A DNA stretch of 64,000 nt from Chiridota heheva (GCA_020152595.1 JAIGNY010001587.1:2915501-2979500); one strand, 5' to 3'; counted from the stretch's first letter, positions 1 to 11,265 are shown. Numbers and translations: made by a program. The notes: generated by a model not told the origin, from the letters alone.

Positions 1-880
1 GGTAATTATCAATTTGTACATTTTTGTGCCACTTTAAATTCCGAAAGTGCAAAACCTATTCCAATTCTATGTTTGTATCATGATACTGTGGTATATGAAC
101 TTGTGTCTTGTAAAGTCTGGGGTCAAAAAGTCAAAATGAATTTGTGTCCTGTGGATTCTGGGGTCAAAAGGTCAAAGGTCACAGAGCTAGTGACCCCTTT
201 TAACCATTTTCCCCATAGTTTTGGAATGGTAAGAGTGATCTGAGTGTGGGCAGTGTCATATAGTAGGGCAAAATAAATGCCAAAAGATTTCAGATGTTGT
301 TTTGGTGGCTAGGGTCAAAGGTCAAATATGCGATTTTAGGGGGTAATTATGCCGCCAAGGTTTTTGGCGTACAATAGTCACAGGTCAAATGAAACAAGTT
401 TTTGGGGATGGTTGTATCTTTTGAAGGAATTACTTGGTTACCTTTACAAATTGCATAGGTGGGTAGGGTTTAACATTTTAACAATTTTTTTTAATAATTG
501 CAAATGGTCATGGGTCAAAGGTCAAATGAGTGTTTTTTATGTAAAATTTTGCAGCATTTTAGACTCAAAAAGTACAAGGCGTATATCATCCCTATGTGTT
601 GTACCATGATACCTTGGTACATGAATTTGTGTCCTGTAGACTCAGTGGTCAAAAGGTCAAAGGTCACAGAGCTATTGACCACTTTTCACCATTTTCCCCT
701 ATAGTTATGGAATGGTAAGTGTGACATGAGCATGAATGGTGTCATACAGTGGGGTACGATAAATGAAAAATTTCAGAAGTTGTTTCAGTGATTAAGGTCA
801 AGGGTCAGAGGTCAGTTTAATTATGTGATTTTAGGGGGTGATTTATATCCTAATTTGTACATTTTTGTGCAAAATGTCAC
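1..880. repeat. Tandemly repeated ~500-bp unit, imperfect
   Basis: Two diverged copies are visible. The block at about 11-345 (TTTGTACATTTTTGTGC, then GTCAAAAGGTCAAAGGTCAC, then ATGGAATGGTAAG-like text) recurs at about 530-840, and a third copy begins near 852 with the same TTTGTACATTTTTGTGC. The copies share several AGGTCA half-sites. No open frame with a plausible protein is seen. It lies 5' of the first visible ECPAS exon and is probably intronic or upstream repetitive DNA. Confidence 0.7.
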
Positions 881-2552
881 AGAGCTATTTCCCCTACTAT
901 GCTTTATGCTTAAGGTGATAAGATCAGCAACTCCATGGATTGCTTTCTTGTAATGATTTCAGATTATACTCTTTAAGTTGTGGCCAAGTTTTTTCTTCCA
1001 CATATGAAGTATATTTCAAAATGGATGAAGTATATCTGCGAAATGGATGAGCAAACTTGATTGTACCCCGAAAATCAGGCATGTTCCAAGTTTGCATGTC
1101 ATTCATATGTGATTAAAATCACGTCCATCACGTTCTCCTTGCTTGCCCCCTGTACAACCCTCCCAGAGCTTACCTCACTCCCCACAACTCAATTGCCGAA
1201 TTCTTCTAGAAACACCCTCCGAATGAAATGATTTCATTCCTTCATCATGGTTCCCTCTACAACCATATTTAGTCCTCCTCTCCACCCCCTCTCGACTTTG
1301 TTTTTCTTCACCCATGCACCTCCTCTCTCAATCCCAGCTTTCTGACTTTTAGTTCTCATATTTCCCTCAATCTCCCCCTGTTTTCTTTCCTTCCTACCTC
1401 TAGAATGATCTGACCTCTCAGGCACAATTTGACTCTCGTTGTTGTGGTGCCGTTAAGCCCTCATCAAACAAACAAACTAAAATGATATTTTTCTGTCATT
1501 TTCTCTCTAAAATTTTAAAGTAGCTCAAAAGAGTTCCTTTTAAAGAATATTGCTATGAATTTTCATGTGGTTTGATATGAAAGAGGACAATAAAGGGATT
1601 TCATCACATGACTATAACTCAACTGGACTCCATTTTGCAGGGCAGCGGCATCATTGCGTTTTACGCATCTTCACACAGCTCTGTCACATCACACATACAA
1701 CAAACATACTACATGCTAACCTACCAATACCAGTTCAGCGAATTTAACATCTATTAATGCAACCAACGGCACAGCAAGATTCCAGCATAATTATCTTACA
1801 AAAATAATCTTATATAACCACATGCAAACGTATATAAGTCTAATAAAGTGTACAGGCTGACAACAGTAGTTTTGACTGACAAAATGGCGATGTAACAAAG
1901 TCATGTAACCTCATGACGTCAGCTGAAACACCCTTATTTATGATATATCAATGATATATTATATTTAATAAGAGCTATTGCATTGCAAAAATTTCCACAA
2001 TGTGTTGAAAAGTGACTGGTGCAGTAAGTATGATTCAACAGTGTGATGTCAAAACTATGTTTTCAATTTTTTAAATTCTTTTTTTTTAATGAAAAATATT
2101 TTAATAGATATGCATTAACAAAACTCCAGGTATGGCATCAAACTGTATACTGCACCTGTCATATTTCACACCCTTGTTCAATCGCTGAAATGCTATCAAT
2201 CTTAAACAGAATAAGATATTATGGTTTCTTTCCCCAATTTGTTCCATTAATTATCCTCTATCATATAAATGCACCTGAAAATTCATTAGAACATTTGGCA
2301 TGTTAGAAATCATCGTTCTTCTTAAAGGAGACATAAAATCTGACATAATCCTTATTTTATATAATATAATTTAAAATAACAAATGTTCTGACCAACTTCC
2401 ATAACTCCCAAAGCAATCTAATACATTTGTTGTAATTATTAAAAGCTTTAATACTACTACTTAATAGTACCATGGGAGCTGCCATTTTGATTTCAAAACA
2501 TGCAGATAATGATGTCATCAGCCCAGCAGGATAGGATGTTGGAATGCTTTGT
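881..2552. other. Non-coding stretch, nothing recognised
   Basis: No exon with splice signals and no recognisable protein is seen. There is a CT-rich patch at about 1130-1440 and AT-rich sequence elsewhere. Short open frames here have no coding character. It is probably an intron of, or flank to, ECPAS, interrupted at its right end by the DIRS-like element. Confidence 0.5.
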
Positions 2553-2564
2553 ATTTACTTCAAG

Positions 2565-2699
2565 TTATACCTTACCTTCCATGCTATAATTATGCAATCT
2601 GGTCACACGACCTGATTCTAACGCACTTCTAACCGACCCTAAAAGACGCAGTAGCCAGCCAAGCCCTGACCTCCATAATACCTCTGTACCACCTCACTC
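2565..2699 (+). repeat. Left inverted terminal repeat of the DIRS-like element
   Basis: This is the reverse complement of 10354-10488 with only a few differences; for example both arms contain ACCTCCATAATACCTCTG read in opposite directions. The left arm starts with ATACCTTACCTTCCATGC. Together with the internal complementary region it is diagnostic of DIRS-type elements. Confidence 0.9.
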
Positions 2700-3589
2700 T
2701 TTTTCAGCGCGTTGTTGCCACTAACATCGCTGAAAACTGGTCATTTTTATTTTATTATTAATTAACCTTTCTAACTCTTTTCTCTTGCAGCTTCTACCTG
2801 GAGGGTTTTTATGCTGCCCGTTCTCATCTGGCTCGCCTTTTCAAGTCTTCGAGATAAGGGTGAGGTAGCCATGGGTCCGAGATTTCTTGGCCGACCTACA
2901 CGACTTTACCCGTGTAGCCTACACTTAGGATAGCGGGTTTTTGTCTCCATTCGCACAAAGCGAGTGGCTAGTTTTAGAGCGCCCTACTCGTGGTGGGTGT
3001 TTTAGGTCCTAGAGCACAAGTTGTGCCTGTCTAGGGACCTCTCGCCCGGAATTAGTCTTTTTCTCCTTAGCCCCACCCGCCTCGAGGTGACCCTAGCGTT
3101 ATACTATGTATAGTGTTTAGCACATTAGGATATTTCAGTACACCTTCTCGTATGCACTAGGCCAATTTCCCTTTTCGATTTTGGCGCATGCGCATTGGGT
3201 CGTAGTCACCGTTGGGTGTTCGTGGGTTCGCCCTGTAACAATCTAGGGAGCTACAGTTGTTACAAGCGAGCTTATTTTCGTTTTCACGTTAACAGCATAT
3301 GAATGTTTCTATTTTTCTTACACAGATTTGAGATAAAATATTTAATTTTCAGGATTGAAATTGGGGTGTTGAAGAGACCGTGGGTGGGTCTCTCCGACGA
3401 CCTAATTACAGGGAAACTAATCTTTCCTTTTTATCTTTACAGACCTCAAGTACACAGTGGTTGGTGTTTCCTACGCTACCCCGGCGCTTGTAAAGTCATT
3501 ACGTTGGATGCGTTTTCTCGGCTTTCTAAAGTTTTACAGATAAAAAAAAATTTCGTTTAAATTTTTTTTCTGTTAAAGCAAGTGTTGTT

Positions 3590-3865
3590 GTTCTGTTTAG
3601 AATGCTATGCCTCGTCTCTCTTTAGCGTGTCCGTAAGATCATAGTTACTTTGCCCGTATTTAGGTTTGTACGCATGGACATACGTTCTTCTCTTAAGAAA
3701 TTTATTTTTCAGTGAAATTTTTTTTCTGTTTAAGAAAGTTTTGATGTTCTGTTTAGACTGCTATGCCTCGTCTCTCTTTAGCGTGTCCGTAAGATCGTAC
3801 TTACTTTGCCGTATTTGTGTATGTACGCATGGATATATGTTCTTCTCTTTTCAGATATAAAAGAA
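3590..3865 (+). repeat. Two-copy ~158-bp tandem duplication in the DIRS leader
   Basis: GTTCTGTTTAGA followed by GCTATGCCTCGTCTCTCTTT and GCGTGTCCGTAAGATC occurs at about 3591 and again at about 3748, with a few substitutions. It lies 5' of the gag-like region, in the expected untranslated leader (about 2700-4586). The rest of that leader shows no coding signal. It may hold the element's internal promoter, but nothing in the sequence proves this. Confidence 0.75.
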
Positions 3866-3989
3866 ATTTACTGAGAAGGTTACGCTCTTAGAGGCGTTGC
3901 GCCTAGAGCGGTAACGGTAAAGAGAGAGAGAGAGAGATAACCTCTTAGGGGCGTTAACGCGTCGCCTAAGTTGTAGTAAGATCCTATTG

Positions 3990-4355
3990 GCGGGTCGATA
4001 AGGTTCCGTTGGACGGTCCCAGACGGTTCTGCAGCTCTATTTGCGGGCATAGTGCGGTTCCGGGGGCCGGTTCCATAGAGACGGTTCCATAAACACGGTT
4101 CCATACGGTTCCGTTGGACAGTCCCTGACGGTTCCGCAGCCCTATTTGCGGGCATTGTGCGGTTCTGGGGACGGTTCCATACGGTTCCGGGAGTCCATAC
4201 GGTTCCGCGGCCCGTTGTTACGGGGCGGACGGTTCCATTGGACGGTTCCATACGGTTCCGCGGCCCGTTGTTACGGGGCGGACGGTTCCATACGGTTCCG
4301 CGGCCCGTTGTTACGGGGCGGACGGTTCCATACGGTTCCGCAGCCTGTGTTTACA
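3990..4355 (+). repeat. GC-rich ~40-bp tandem repeat in the DIRS leader
   Basis: Units built on ACGGTTCC, GCGGCCCGTTGTTACGGGGC and GGACGGTTCCAT repeat three times nearly identically at about 4196-4340, with more diverged copies back to about 4010. The composition is strikingly richer in G+C than the surrounding intron. The open frames through it on both strands (up to 123 codons) follow from the repeat and are not considered genes. Confidence 0.8.
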
Positions 4356-4586
4356 CGGGTCCGTATTTAACAGATTAACGTACATCGTACGGTTTAATCC
4401 GGTTATACGCCCACTAGCTACAAGCTACGTGGTCAGGTGACATTCTTGACAAGAAGTATAGCATTGGCAGCTATTTTTCTTCTAGGTCCCGTAGCCATTA
4501 GCTACGCAGTTCCACGGCTCGTGTGAATGCATTTAAGACTGTCTACGTTGAACGTTATAAGTTCCGTATTTATTTTCACCAGTATC

Positions 4587-6660
4587 ATGGACATGGAGGA
4601 CAGGTCCCAGTGTCGATGTTTTACACACCCAGGATGTCCCGCGATGCGTGAGCGTGCAAACGCTTCTTTAAATTACGCCCGGTGACATCCATCTCACGTG
4701 TTATGCGTGCAGATTATGCTGCGAGTCAAATTCCTGTACTTTTTGCAGCGATTGGGATCTAGCGGCGTGGTCGGAGCACAGACTCCACCGCGACCGGTAC
4801 TTTCAAAGAGCGGCGGAGAAAGTGGAGAAGCGACGGTCTGATAGGCCCTCTTCGTCTTCCCCGCCGCCGCCGCCACCCAGGCTTAAATGCACCCACCTCC
4901 CGTCCAGGAGGCGCGGCTGCCGCCCACTCTCAGCGGGGCACCTCTTGAAGGGCCCCCTTAACTGAGCAGGTGTACGCTAACACGTACTCCAGTGGTGCCT
5001 AACACTGTGTCGGAGCCCTTCCCTCCCGTCTCCCCGTTAGGGTCTCCCGAAGAGCGAGGCAGACCCCGGAGGAGGGACAGGGATCGGGACAGTGCACACA
5101 AGGAGAGGCAGAGTCGACGTCACAGGTCCTCTCCCTCATCCTCTTCCTCATCCTCCCCTGAGCATAGGAGAAGACAGGAAGCGGCAGAAAAGTCAGGGCC
5201 ACCCCTTCGAGGATCCCGCTTTTCAGGACACACTCAAGAAAACACTTGAGACTTTGGTGTTGCAGGCTATTGAGCGGAGGCTATCGTCTCCTGCTCCTCA
5301 CCCCCCGGCAGCTGCCACTGCCACGGCTTGGCACCCCCCTGACCCTGAGGTCTTGGAGGAGGATGCCCTCGACATCTACCCCTCGGGAGAGGAAGTCAAT
5401 TTTCTGGACGTCTCGGATACAGCGCGGGAGAATCCCCCGGTACGGGGGACTCCTCCAGCCGCCCTGGTTCCAGTCGTCCCCAGTGCCGATCTTACGATGC
5501 CGTTTGCACCGGATATGGCCTCCGTATCCTACCGGATATCGGACGAGGTCCTCTTTCCGCCACCCCCCCCCCCTCCCCGGTGGACCCCCTTTTACAAGGG
5601 GAGCGGGTGGCCCAGCTCTTGGATTTCCTGGCACGGGAAATCAAACTGGAGGTCATAGAGGATCCCCTAGTCGAGGCGGGCCCGCAGTCTCAACGTAGAC
5701 TGCTAAGCTCAGCCCCAAGGGATGCTACGCCACCGGCTAAGAATTTCCCCATTGATGCCTCCCTGATTTACAGGATTAGACATTGGGCTAGGGTTCCCGG
5801 ATAGGGACTGGGCGGCCTTCAACCGGGGCGTTGATCGGGCCACACAGGTCCGCCTACGGATTTTCGGGAGGTCATACGGCCTCCCGGAATCCCGGAGGCA
5901 GTGTGGCAACTCCTCCGCCAACCGCGAGCGGCACCGCAGCTGTGTCTGGCTTGGACAAGGCTCCAAAATTTCTGGATCCTGCGGTCCAGCGGAGGGAAGC
6001 TTCCCTATTAGCTGTCGACCGGGCCGTCCGGACGGGGTTATAAGTACCAGGCCCTTGCCGTATGGGTAACAGAAGGCTTAGACTCGGTCTTGCGCAGGCA
6101 TCTTCCGGCCGACGCCCTTACACATACCCTGTCTCTGTTAACTGGACTCGGATTTGCTCGACGCGACAGTCGACCAACTTGCCCGAGCCTCCACTAAGAC
6201 GGTCCGGGAGAGACGCGAGAATATTCTCCCTCTCCTTGGACTCTCGGCCGTCACTCAGGCGGACCTTCGGCGGTTGCCAGCTGAGGGTCGGGACCTATTT
6301 GCTGGTCACTTCCGAGATGTTCTGTCGCGCCAAGCTGGCCGCCAGGACGATCTTTGGAAGACTCAGAAGCTGTTAGCGAAGACGAAGCCTTTCTCTTCTC
6401 TTCCCGCTCGTCGCCACCCTTTAACCCCCGTTCAGCGGGGCCAGGGTGCGCCTAGCCGGCGACGGTTCCGACGTCGCAGTGCCACTGTCACGGCGCCCTC
6501 TTCAGCTCCTCCCTCTCGTCAGGAGTCCACTTCGTGGACCAGCAGAGGGGCAGGGGCGGGGACCAGTCGACGCTCCTTCCCCGCTGCACGCAGAGCGGGT
6601 ACCTCTTCCGAGGGAAGGGGAAGGCCAGGGGCCGGCGTTTTTGACCCACCCCCAACCCCC
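4587..6660 (+). pseudogene. DIRS gag-like (ORF1) remnant
   Basis: An ATG at 4587 opens a short frame with a Cys/His cluster (CRCFTHPGC, then Cys pairs after a stop near 4683, ending CTFCSDW near 4740 in another frame). This resembles the zinc-binding N terminus of DIRS ORF1 proteins. The middle part (about 5040-5660) is Ser/Arg-, Glu- and Pro-rich and low in complexity. The part from about 5580 (DPLLQGERVAQLLDFLAREI) to about 6400 (LFAGHFRDVLSRQ near 6300) looks like a structural nucleocapsid-type protein. Frame changes occur near 4683, about 5560, about 5790 and about 6030. The protein family is inferred from position and the Cys/His spacing, and I do not recognise a specific homologue. Confidence 0.6.
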
Positions 6661-6663
6661 CCG

Positions 6664-7790
6664 TTGAACGGTGCTTCAGTCGAGGGGCGTCTACAGGAAT
6701 TTTCAGAGGCCTGGGAGAGTATCACCACCGACAAGTGGGTGCTCCGAACTATTCGGCAGGCTTACCGTCTAGAGTTCACGTCTCCCCTGCCCTCAGGGAG
6801 GGGTCTTTTGACCCACTCCCACGCCTCGTCTGGGAGACCACATCGAGTTGTTGAGGTCAGAAATCGGGGAGTTGCTGGCGAAGAACGCCATCACCTTCAT
6901 CCCGAACCCTCCCAGGAACCTCGTAATGTCCACGTTTTTCCTGGCCCCCAAGAAGGGGAACAAGTGGCGCCCGATAATCAATCTCAGGCCACTCAACAGG
7001 TTCATCCGACCGTTGAAGTTCAAGATGGAGACTCTTCGCTCCACCCTCCCTCAGCTGACGAGGGCCTGTGGGCCACCTCCGTCGACCCATGGACGATATC
7101 TCCATGTGCCAATGTTCGAGGAACACCGGCGTTTTCTGGCGTTCCAATTTGAGGAATGACGACACGTTCAGGGCGTTGCCCTTCGGCTTCGACTGCCCCA
7201 GCGTCTTCACCCGGATTACGAGGGGGTTCAGCGGCCTTCTTACGAAGGCAAGGCATCCGAATCTTTATGTACCTCGGACGACTGGCTGATCGTTGCGGTA
7301 GACGCAGCCACCGTCGCGAGACACACGAACGTGGTCATACGGGTGGCACAGGACTTAGGGTGGGTGATCAACCTCGCCAAGTCCAACCTTGTTCCGTCTC
7401 AGACTCCCACTTTTCTGGGGCGGTCCTGGATTTTCTCGCGGTCGTATTCAGCCGACGGCGAACGGATCCTTGCCGTGAGGGCGGAGCCGACATCCTTCTT
7501 CTCGTTACCGGCCTCGCCGGCGAGAGCCTGGCTGGTATTCTTGGGGTACCTAGCCAGCCTCAGATGTGGTCCCCATGTGCAGGTTTTACATGCGGGATCT
7601 ACAATTTCATATACTGAGTCATTTCGTACCATCCAGGAGAGACCTCAGCGTCCTCATTCCCCGTCTGGGCGGTGGTCCCCACATTTGGTGGTGGTGCGTC
7701 CACTCTCACCTGTCACAGGGAGCGATTTTTCCGCCCATCAGACCCTCGATGTCGGTGGTGACCGGCGCGTCTTTGACGGGTGGGGAGCGA
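6664..7790 (+). pseudogene. DIRS reverse transcriptase remnant
   Basis: This would copy element RNA into DNA. The N-terminal piece (GRLQEFSEAWESITTDKW, from about 6680) is in the frame that follows gag. From about 6848 the match moves to another frame with IGELLAKNAITFIPNPP and KKGNKWRPIINLRPLN (near 6955-7010). FRALPFGFDCPSVFTRI follows near 7170-7210, and an Asp-Asp-Trp-Leu-Ile segment sits at 7277-7291. The catalytic Asp pair (7277-7282) is in a different frame from the residues just before it, so the active-site motif itself is broken. After it, LAKSNLVPSQTPTFLG (about 7372-7420) matches the post-catalytic part of the family. The fold assignment is firm and the gene is not functional. Confidence 0.85.
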
Positions 7791-8560
7791 TTTAGCGTGG
7801 TCCCAGGTCGCGGGATTTTGACGGGCGCTTGTGCGATCGGCACATCAATCTGTTGGAACTAGAGGTGGTACGCCGGGCTCTTGTTCACTTCCTACCTTAG
7901 GTCCGGAACAAGACTGTTCTCATACGCACGGACAACACCACGGTAGTGGCGTTTATCAACAGACAGGGAGGCACGAGATCCAGGAGCCTTTGAATCTAAG
8001 CCAAGTCCCTTCTGTCTTGGTGCATGTTGAACAAGTTCACGCTCCAGGCGGTCCACCTGCCAGGCACGGAGAACACGATTGCGGATCTGTTGTCCCGCCT
8101 CCGGGGAGCCCCCACAGAGTGGGCTCTTCTCCCGCGGGTGGCCGAAGCGATCTGGTTAACCTTCGGTCTCCCGTACGTGGATCTCTTCGCGTCCGTGGAC
8201 AACCACAAGCTACCAAGTTTTTGCGCTCTCACACCCGACTCGAGAGTCTGGGCGGTAGACGCGTTCACGATCAGGTGGACCCACTTCGTGGGCTATGCCT
8301 TCCCGCCGTTCGCTCTCGTGCCGAGAGTACTGAACAAGGTGGTGTCCGATCAGTGTTCCATGTTTCTTCTGGTGGCTCCCAATTGGCCCGGCCAACTGTG
8401 GTTCCCTCAGCTGCTCCATCCTGTCGCAGGTTTCCCGTACAAACTTCCGGTCACGGACGAGTTAGTCTCCATACCGGGTTCCGGCGAACTGCACCACAAT
8501 CCAAGAGCGCTCCATTTGACTATGTGGCCTCTATCCGCAAATCCCTTGTGTCGCAAGGTC
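7791..8560 (+). pseudogene. DIRS RNase H and C-terminal extension remnant
   Basis: RNase H would remove the RNA strand after reverse transcription. The visible family pattern is INLLELEVVRRAL (near 7848), an in-frame stop near 7898, RTDNTTVVAFINRQGGTRS (near 7927), two stops near 7995-8005, then HLPGTENTIADLLSRLRG (near 8053). From 8024 a long uninterrupted frame continues with YVDLFASVDNHKLPSF, VGYAFPPFALVPRVL and APNWPGQLWFPQLL. This block follows RNase H in DIRS-type elements and has been discussed as a Dam-methyltransferase-like domain; that label is tentative and I see no clear catalytic methyltransferase motif. The stops inside RNase H mean it is not functional. Confidence 0.75.
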
Positions 8561-9570
8561 TTTCGGAGGAGGCTGCCCAAGTGGCGGCCTGTAGCCGGAG
8601 ATCTTCCACTTTGGGCATGTATGCTTCCAGACTCGGAATGTTCAGAGACTGGTGCCGGATAGATCGGTTTCTCCGCATACGGGCGCTTCTTGGTGACGTG
8701 AGCGGACTTTTTGTTGGTCCAGTTTAATCTGAATAAGTCCATCAATACGGTCAAGGGGTTCAGAACGGCCATAGCGGCTATCCACCGGGGCTTCCTAGAC
8801 GGCTCGACTGTCACCGACGCCGCAGCCTCTGGAACGGTTGATTAAGGGTATGTTCTTGCAACGGCCTTCAGTTCGGAACCTTGTTCCCCCTTGGGATATG
8901 CAGGTGGTCCTCGAGACTTTGGCACGGGCTCCGTTTGAGCCTCTGCCGGATTGTCCTCTCAAGGAACTGACGATCAAAACTGTGTTTTTACTCTCCGTAG
9001 CCTCGGCTAGGCGGAGGGGCGCTCTTCACGCGCTTTCCCTCAAAGAGGGTCATATTCGCTTTGAATCGGGGGGCGTTCGTCATGTGCCCGACCCGGCCTT
9101 CTTAGCAAAGAATCAGACGGTCGAGTTTTTACCAGAACCTATTTTCCTTCCGTCGCTCGCTACGTTTTCTGACACGACAGAGGACAAGGTCGGGTGTCCT
9201 GTTCGGTGTCTTAAACACTATATCAAGCGTACGCAACCTTTTCGGAAGGCGTTACGCTCTTTTCGTGTCCTTCCAACAGCCGCATCGCTGTCTCGCGTGA
9301 TACGATTTCACGCTGGATTGTTCAGCGATCACGTATAATAGGTCGCGTTGTTCGCGAACGTTCGTTCACGCGCACCAGGTACGAGGCATAGCGCGTCAAT
9401 TGCGCTTTTGGTGGGGTTCCTTCACGAGATCCTTCGTGCTGCCGTGGAAAACGCCAGCCACGTTCGTCTCAGCTTATCTGGTGGATATTCCGGACTTTCA
9501 GGGCGGAGTTGCACGGGCCGTACATTTTCTGGAAGACGACCACCCCTTCTTAAGGTGGGTGTTCTTTTCT
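8490..9570 (+). pseudogene. DIRS tyrosine recombinase remnant
   Basis: This enzyme would integrate the circular DNA intermediate. The N-terminal core-binding part (VASIRKSLVSQGLSEEAAQV, from about 8520, to MFRDWCRI near 8660) is in one frame. A frame change near 8700 and a stop near 8840 follow. The catalytic domain then reads from 8838 in another frame (LSVASARRRGALHALSL near 8990-9045, containing the first catalytic Arg region) and ends at two stops at about 9336. The remaining catalytic pieces, His-x-x-Arg at 9373-9384 and the candidate nucleophile Tyr codon at 9475-9477 (SAYLVDIPDFQGG), lie in a third frame. The catalytic residues are therefore individually preserved but not in one frame. 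Confidence 0.85.
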
Positions 9571-10201
9571 TATTCGTTCTTTTGAAGTTGTTTACGTTAT
9601 TTGTCTTAACGTTTTCTCGTTCCTTCATTTTCACTAACGTATAATTTCGGGCTCTGGTTATTTCGTTTGTTTATTCTAACGAAACTTTGCCGTTGTTTTG
9701 GCGATTCTTCTTTCGGTTTTTTCCGACGGAATTTTTGCCGCTTTTTGGCGCATTTCGTTTTGTTTACGTTTTACTAACGCGGTTCTGTTGTTTTCTGCTT
9801 AGTTTACCTTTACAGACGATTTGTTCACTTCATGCTTTCTGACCCGCTCCGGCCCTCTGACGAACTTGGTGAGTTTTCGTCATGCCGTTTTGAGCGTAGT
9901 TTACAGTTTGTTTCTGTTCACTGTCGGGTTGCGTTTGCGTGTTTTTCACGTATGTGTCACCATTGTTCTGTTGACGTTTTACCTCAGTTATTTTCCGCAG
10001 GGTGTTCTCTTGTTTCCTTGCCATAACTTGTAGTGGGTTGCTATTTCTAATAGTTCCTATTCGGAGGTCTTTCGCCCTTACGGGAGAAGGAATTTAGTCC
10101 CTACGGGGTTTTCGACTAAGTGCGAGTGCAGTACCAGCCTTAAAAAAAAAAAAAAAAAATGTGTGCTTCGGTCTGAACTCCCTTCCTTCCTTTCCTCGGT
10201 T
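9571..10201 (+). other. 3' untranslated part of the DIRS-like element
   Basis: This T-rich stretch has no coding signal. A run of A at about 10142-10159 precedes TGTGTGCTTCGG. Short paired segments such as CTTTCGCCCTTACGGG and TAGTCCCTACGGGG lie just before it. Confidence 0.5.
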
Positions 10202-10310
10202 GCAATCTGATTGCATAATTATAGCATGGAAGGTAAGGTATAACTTGAAGTAAATTTACCCCGCTAAGCGTAGCGGGATATTTACGAGAGTTATACTTAC
10301 CTTCCATGCA
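10202..10310 (+). repeat. Internal complementary region of the DIRS-like element
   Basis: The left half (about 10202-10255) is the reverse complement of the element's left end (2553-2602). The right half (about 10250-10310) is the reverse complement of its right end (10466-10524). They meet across a small palindrome, CCGCTAAGCGTAGCGG. This is the template arrangement expected for regenerating both ends through a circle, and it defines the element's termini. Confidence 0.9.
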
Positions 10311-10353
10311 TCCCGCCCGCCTCCCCTCTCGTTCAGGCCTCGGTGGAATGTTG

Positions 10354-10488
10354 AGTGAGGTGGTACAGAGGTATTATGGAGGTCAGGGCTTGGCTGGCTA
10401 TTGCGTCTTTTAGGGTCGGTTAGAAGTGCGTTAAATTCAGGTCGTGTGACCAGATTGCATAATTAGAGCATGGAAGGTAAGTATAACT
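10354..10488 (-). repeat. Right inverted terminal repeat of the DIRS-like element
   Basis: This is the inverted copy of 2565-2699, with minor differences such as TTGCGTCTTTTAGGG and a short substitution near 10434-10438. It is followed by the right tip to about 10524, ending GCGGTAAAT. Confidence 0.9.
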
Positions 10489-10524
10489 CTCGTAAATATC
10501 CCCGCTACGCTTAGCGCGGTAAAT

Positions 10525-11055
10525 TTCTTTTTAATCTACCTCAAGTTTTCTAGCTTATGAAAAATTGTTTTTCTTTTGTAAGGGTCAAGGAAATTTTTGT
10601 GTACACATGAAATGATTAAAACATGCTGTCAAAACTTTGTGTCACATTATTTTGGAATAAAAACTTTAATCACATTTATAAAGAAAAACATTATAATCCT
10701 TGTGTCCCTGTTGAGGAAATAATGTCATCATGCACAATATTTTAATACAGAATTGAACAAAATGGCAGCTCCAATATGTCGATTTCAAACATGAATAACT
10801 TGAGATGGGAATAAGATTTTGACTTGCTGTGCTTGGCCAGTTGGTTAAGATTTGTATCCTCTATCATATGAAATAATGATTGTATTAGACTTTGTGTCTT
10901 CTCTTATGTGAAAATCAAGACGTACCAAAATATTATTTTTGATACTGATGTAAGTACATAGAAAAAGTGTTATACTGTAGTTGGAATAACTTTTATTCAA
11001 CCATTTGAGTCAAATTTATAACCTTTCTGCTTCTTTTGTTTCATGTGTGATTTAG
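10525..11055. other. ECPAS: Intronic sequence before the first visible ECPAS exon
   Basis: AT-rich DNA without a recognisable exon. It ends in a usable acceptor (GTGTGATTTAG) directly before 11056. Confidence 0.6.
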
Positions 11056-11265
11056 TCAAGAGAGGTGGAGCTTCACTTTGCTGTTGGCCATGCTCTGTGT
11101 GATGCTGTGATGGGCTCAGCGTCCACTTCAGCCAGAGATCCCTGGACAGAGGCAGAGAAGCCTGTAGTCAAGGAAAGAGGCAAAAACTCAAAGGACTGGG
11201 TGGTGTGGGTTTTGAAGAAAATGTTACAGGAGGGTATCCAGAGCCCCAACCCTCACAAGAGAATG
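11056..11265 (+). CDS. ECPAS: ECPAS exon 1 of window (70 codons)
   Basis: Acceptor ATTTAG, donor ATG|GTGAGA, phase 0 at both ends. It encodes [18 protein letters not shown], then ARDPW, then VVWVLKKML and SPNPHKRM. The FAVGHAL and SPNPH segments are typical ECM29 positions joining two HEAT repeats. The next residues (AACMWLL) come from the exon at 13673. Confidence 0.88.

Larger units (their letters stand above)
2553..10524 (+). mobile_element. DIRS-like tyrosine-recombinase retrotransposon, nearly full length, decayed
   Basis: The element is about 7.97 kb and shows the DIRS architecture. It has inverted terminal repeats (2565-2699 and 10354-10488) and an internal complementary region (10202-10310) matching both outer ends joined together. 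Between them lie, in order, a gag-like zinc-binding region, reverse transcriptase, RNase H with its C-terminal extension, and a tyrosine recombinase. DIRS elements are known to replicate through a circular DNA intermediate and to integrate by the recombinase without a target-site duplication; no duplication is seen here. The exact ends fall in AAATTT-type sequence, so they are uncertain by 1-3 bases. Every protein region is interrupted by frameshifts or stops, so this copy looks non-autonomous. It lies in the same orientation as the host gene, about 530 bp before the first visible ECPAS exon. Confidence 0.9.

Noticed and set aside
2320..2552. Possible host miniature element split by the DIRS insertion (CTTAAAGGAGACATAAAATC on the left)
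   Set aside because: A matching right half could not be found with confidence after 10524.
4146..4378. Repetitive Arg/Val/Pro-rich frames
   Set aside because: These are translations of the GC-rich 40-bp repeat in the DIRS leader.
6154..7152. A single 332-codon protein
   Set aside because: Its first half is gag C terminus plus reverse transcriptase N terminus. After about 6830 the recognisable reverse transcriptase moves to another frame, so the second half is out-of-frame noise.
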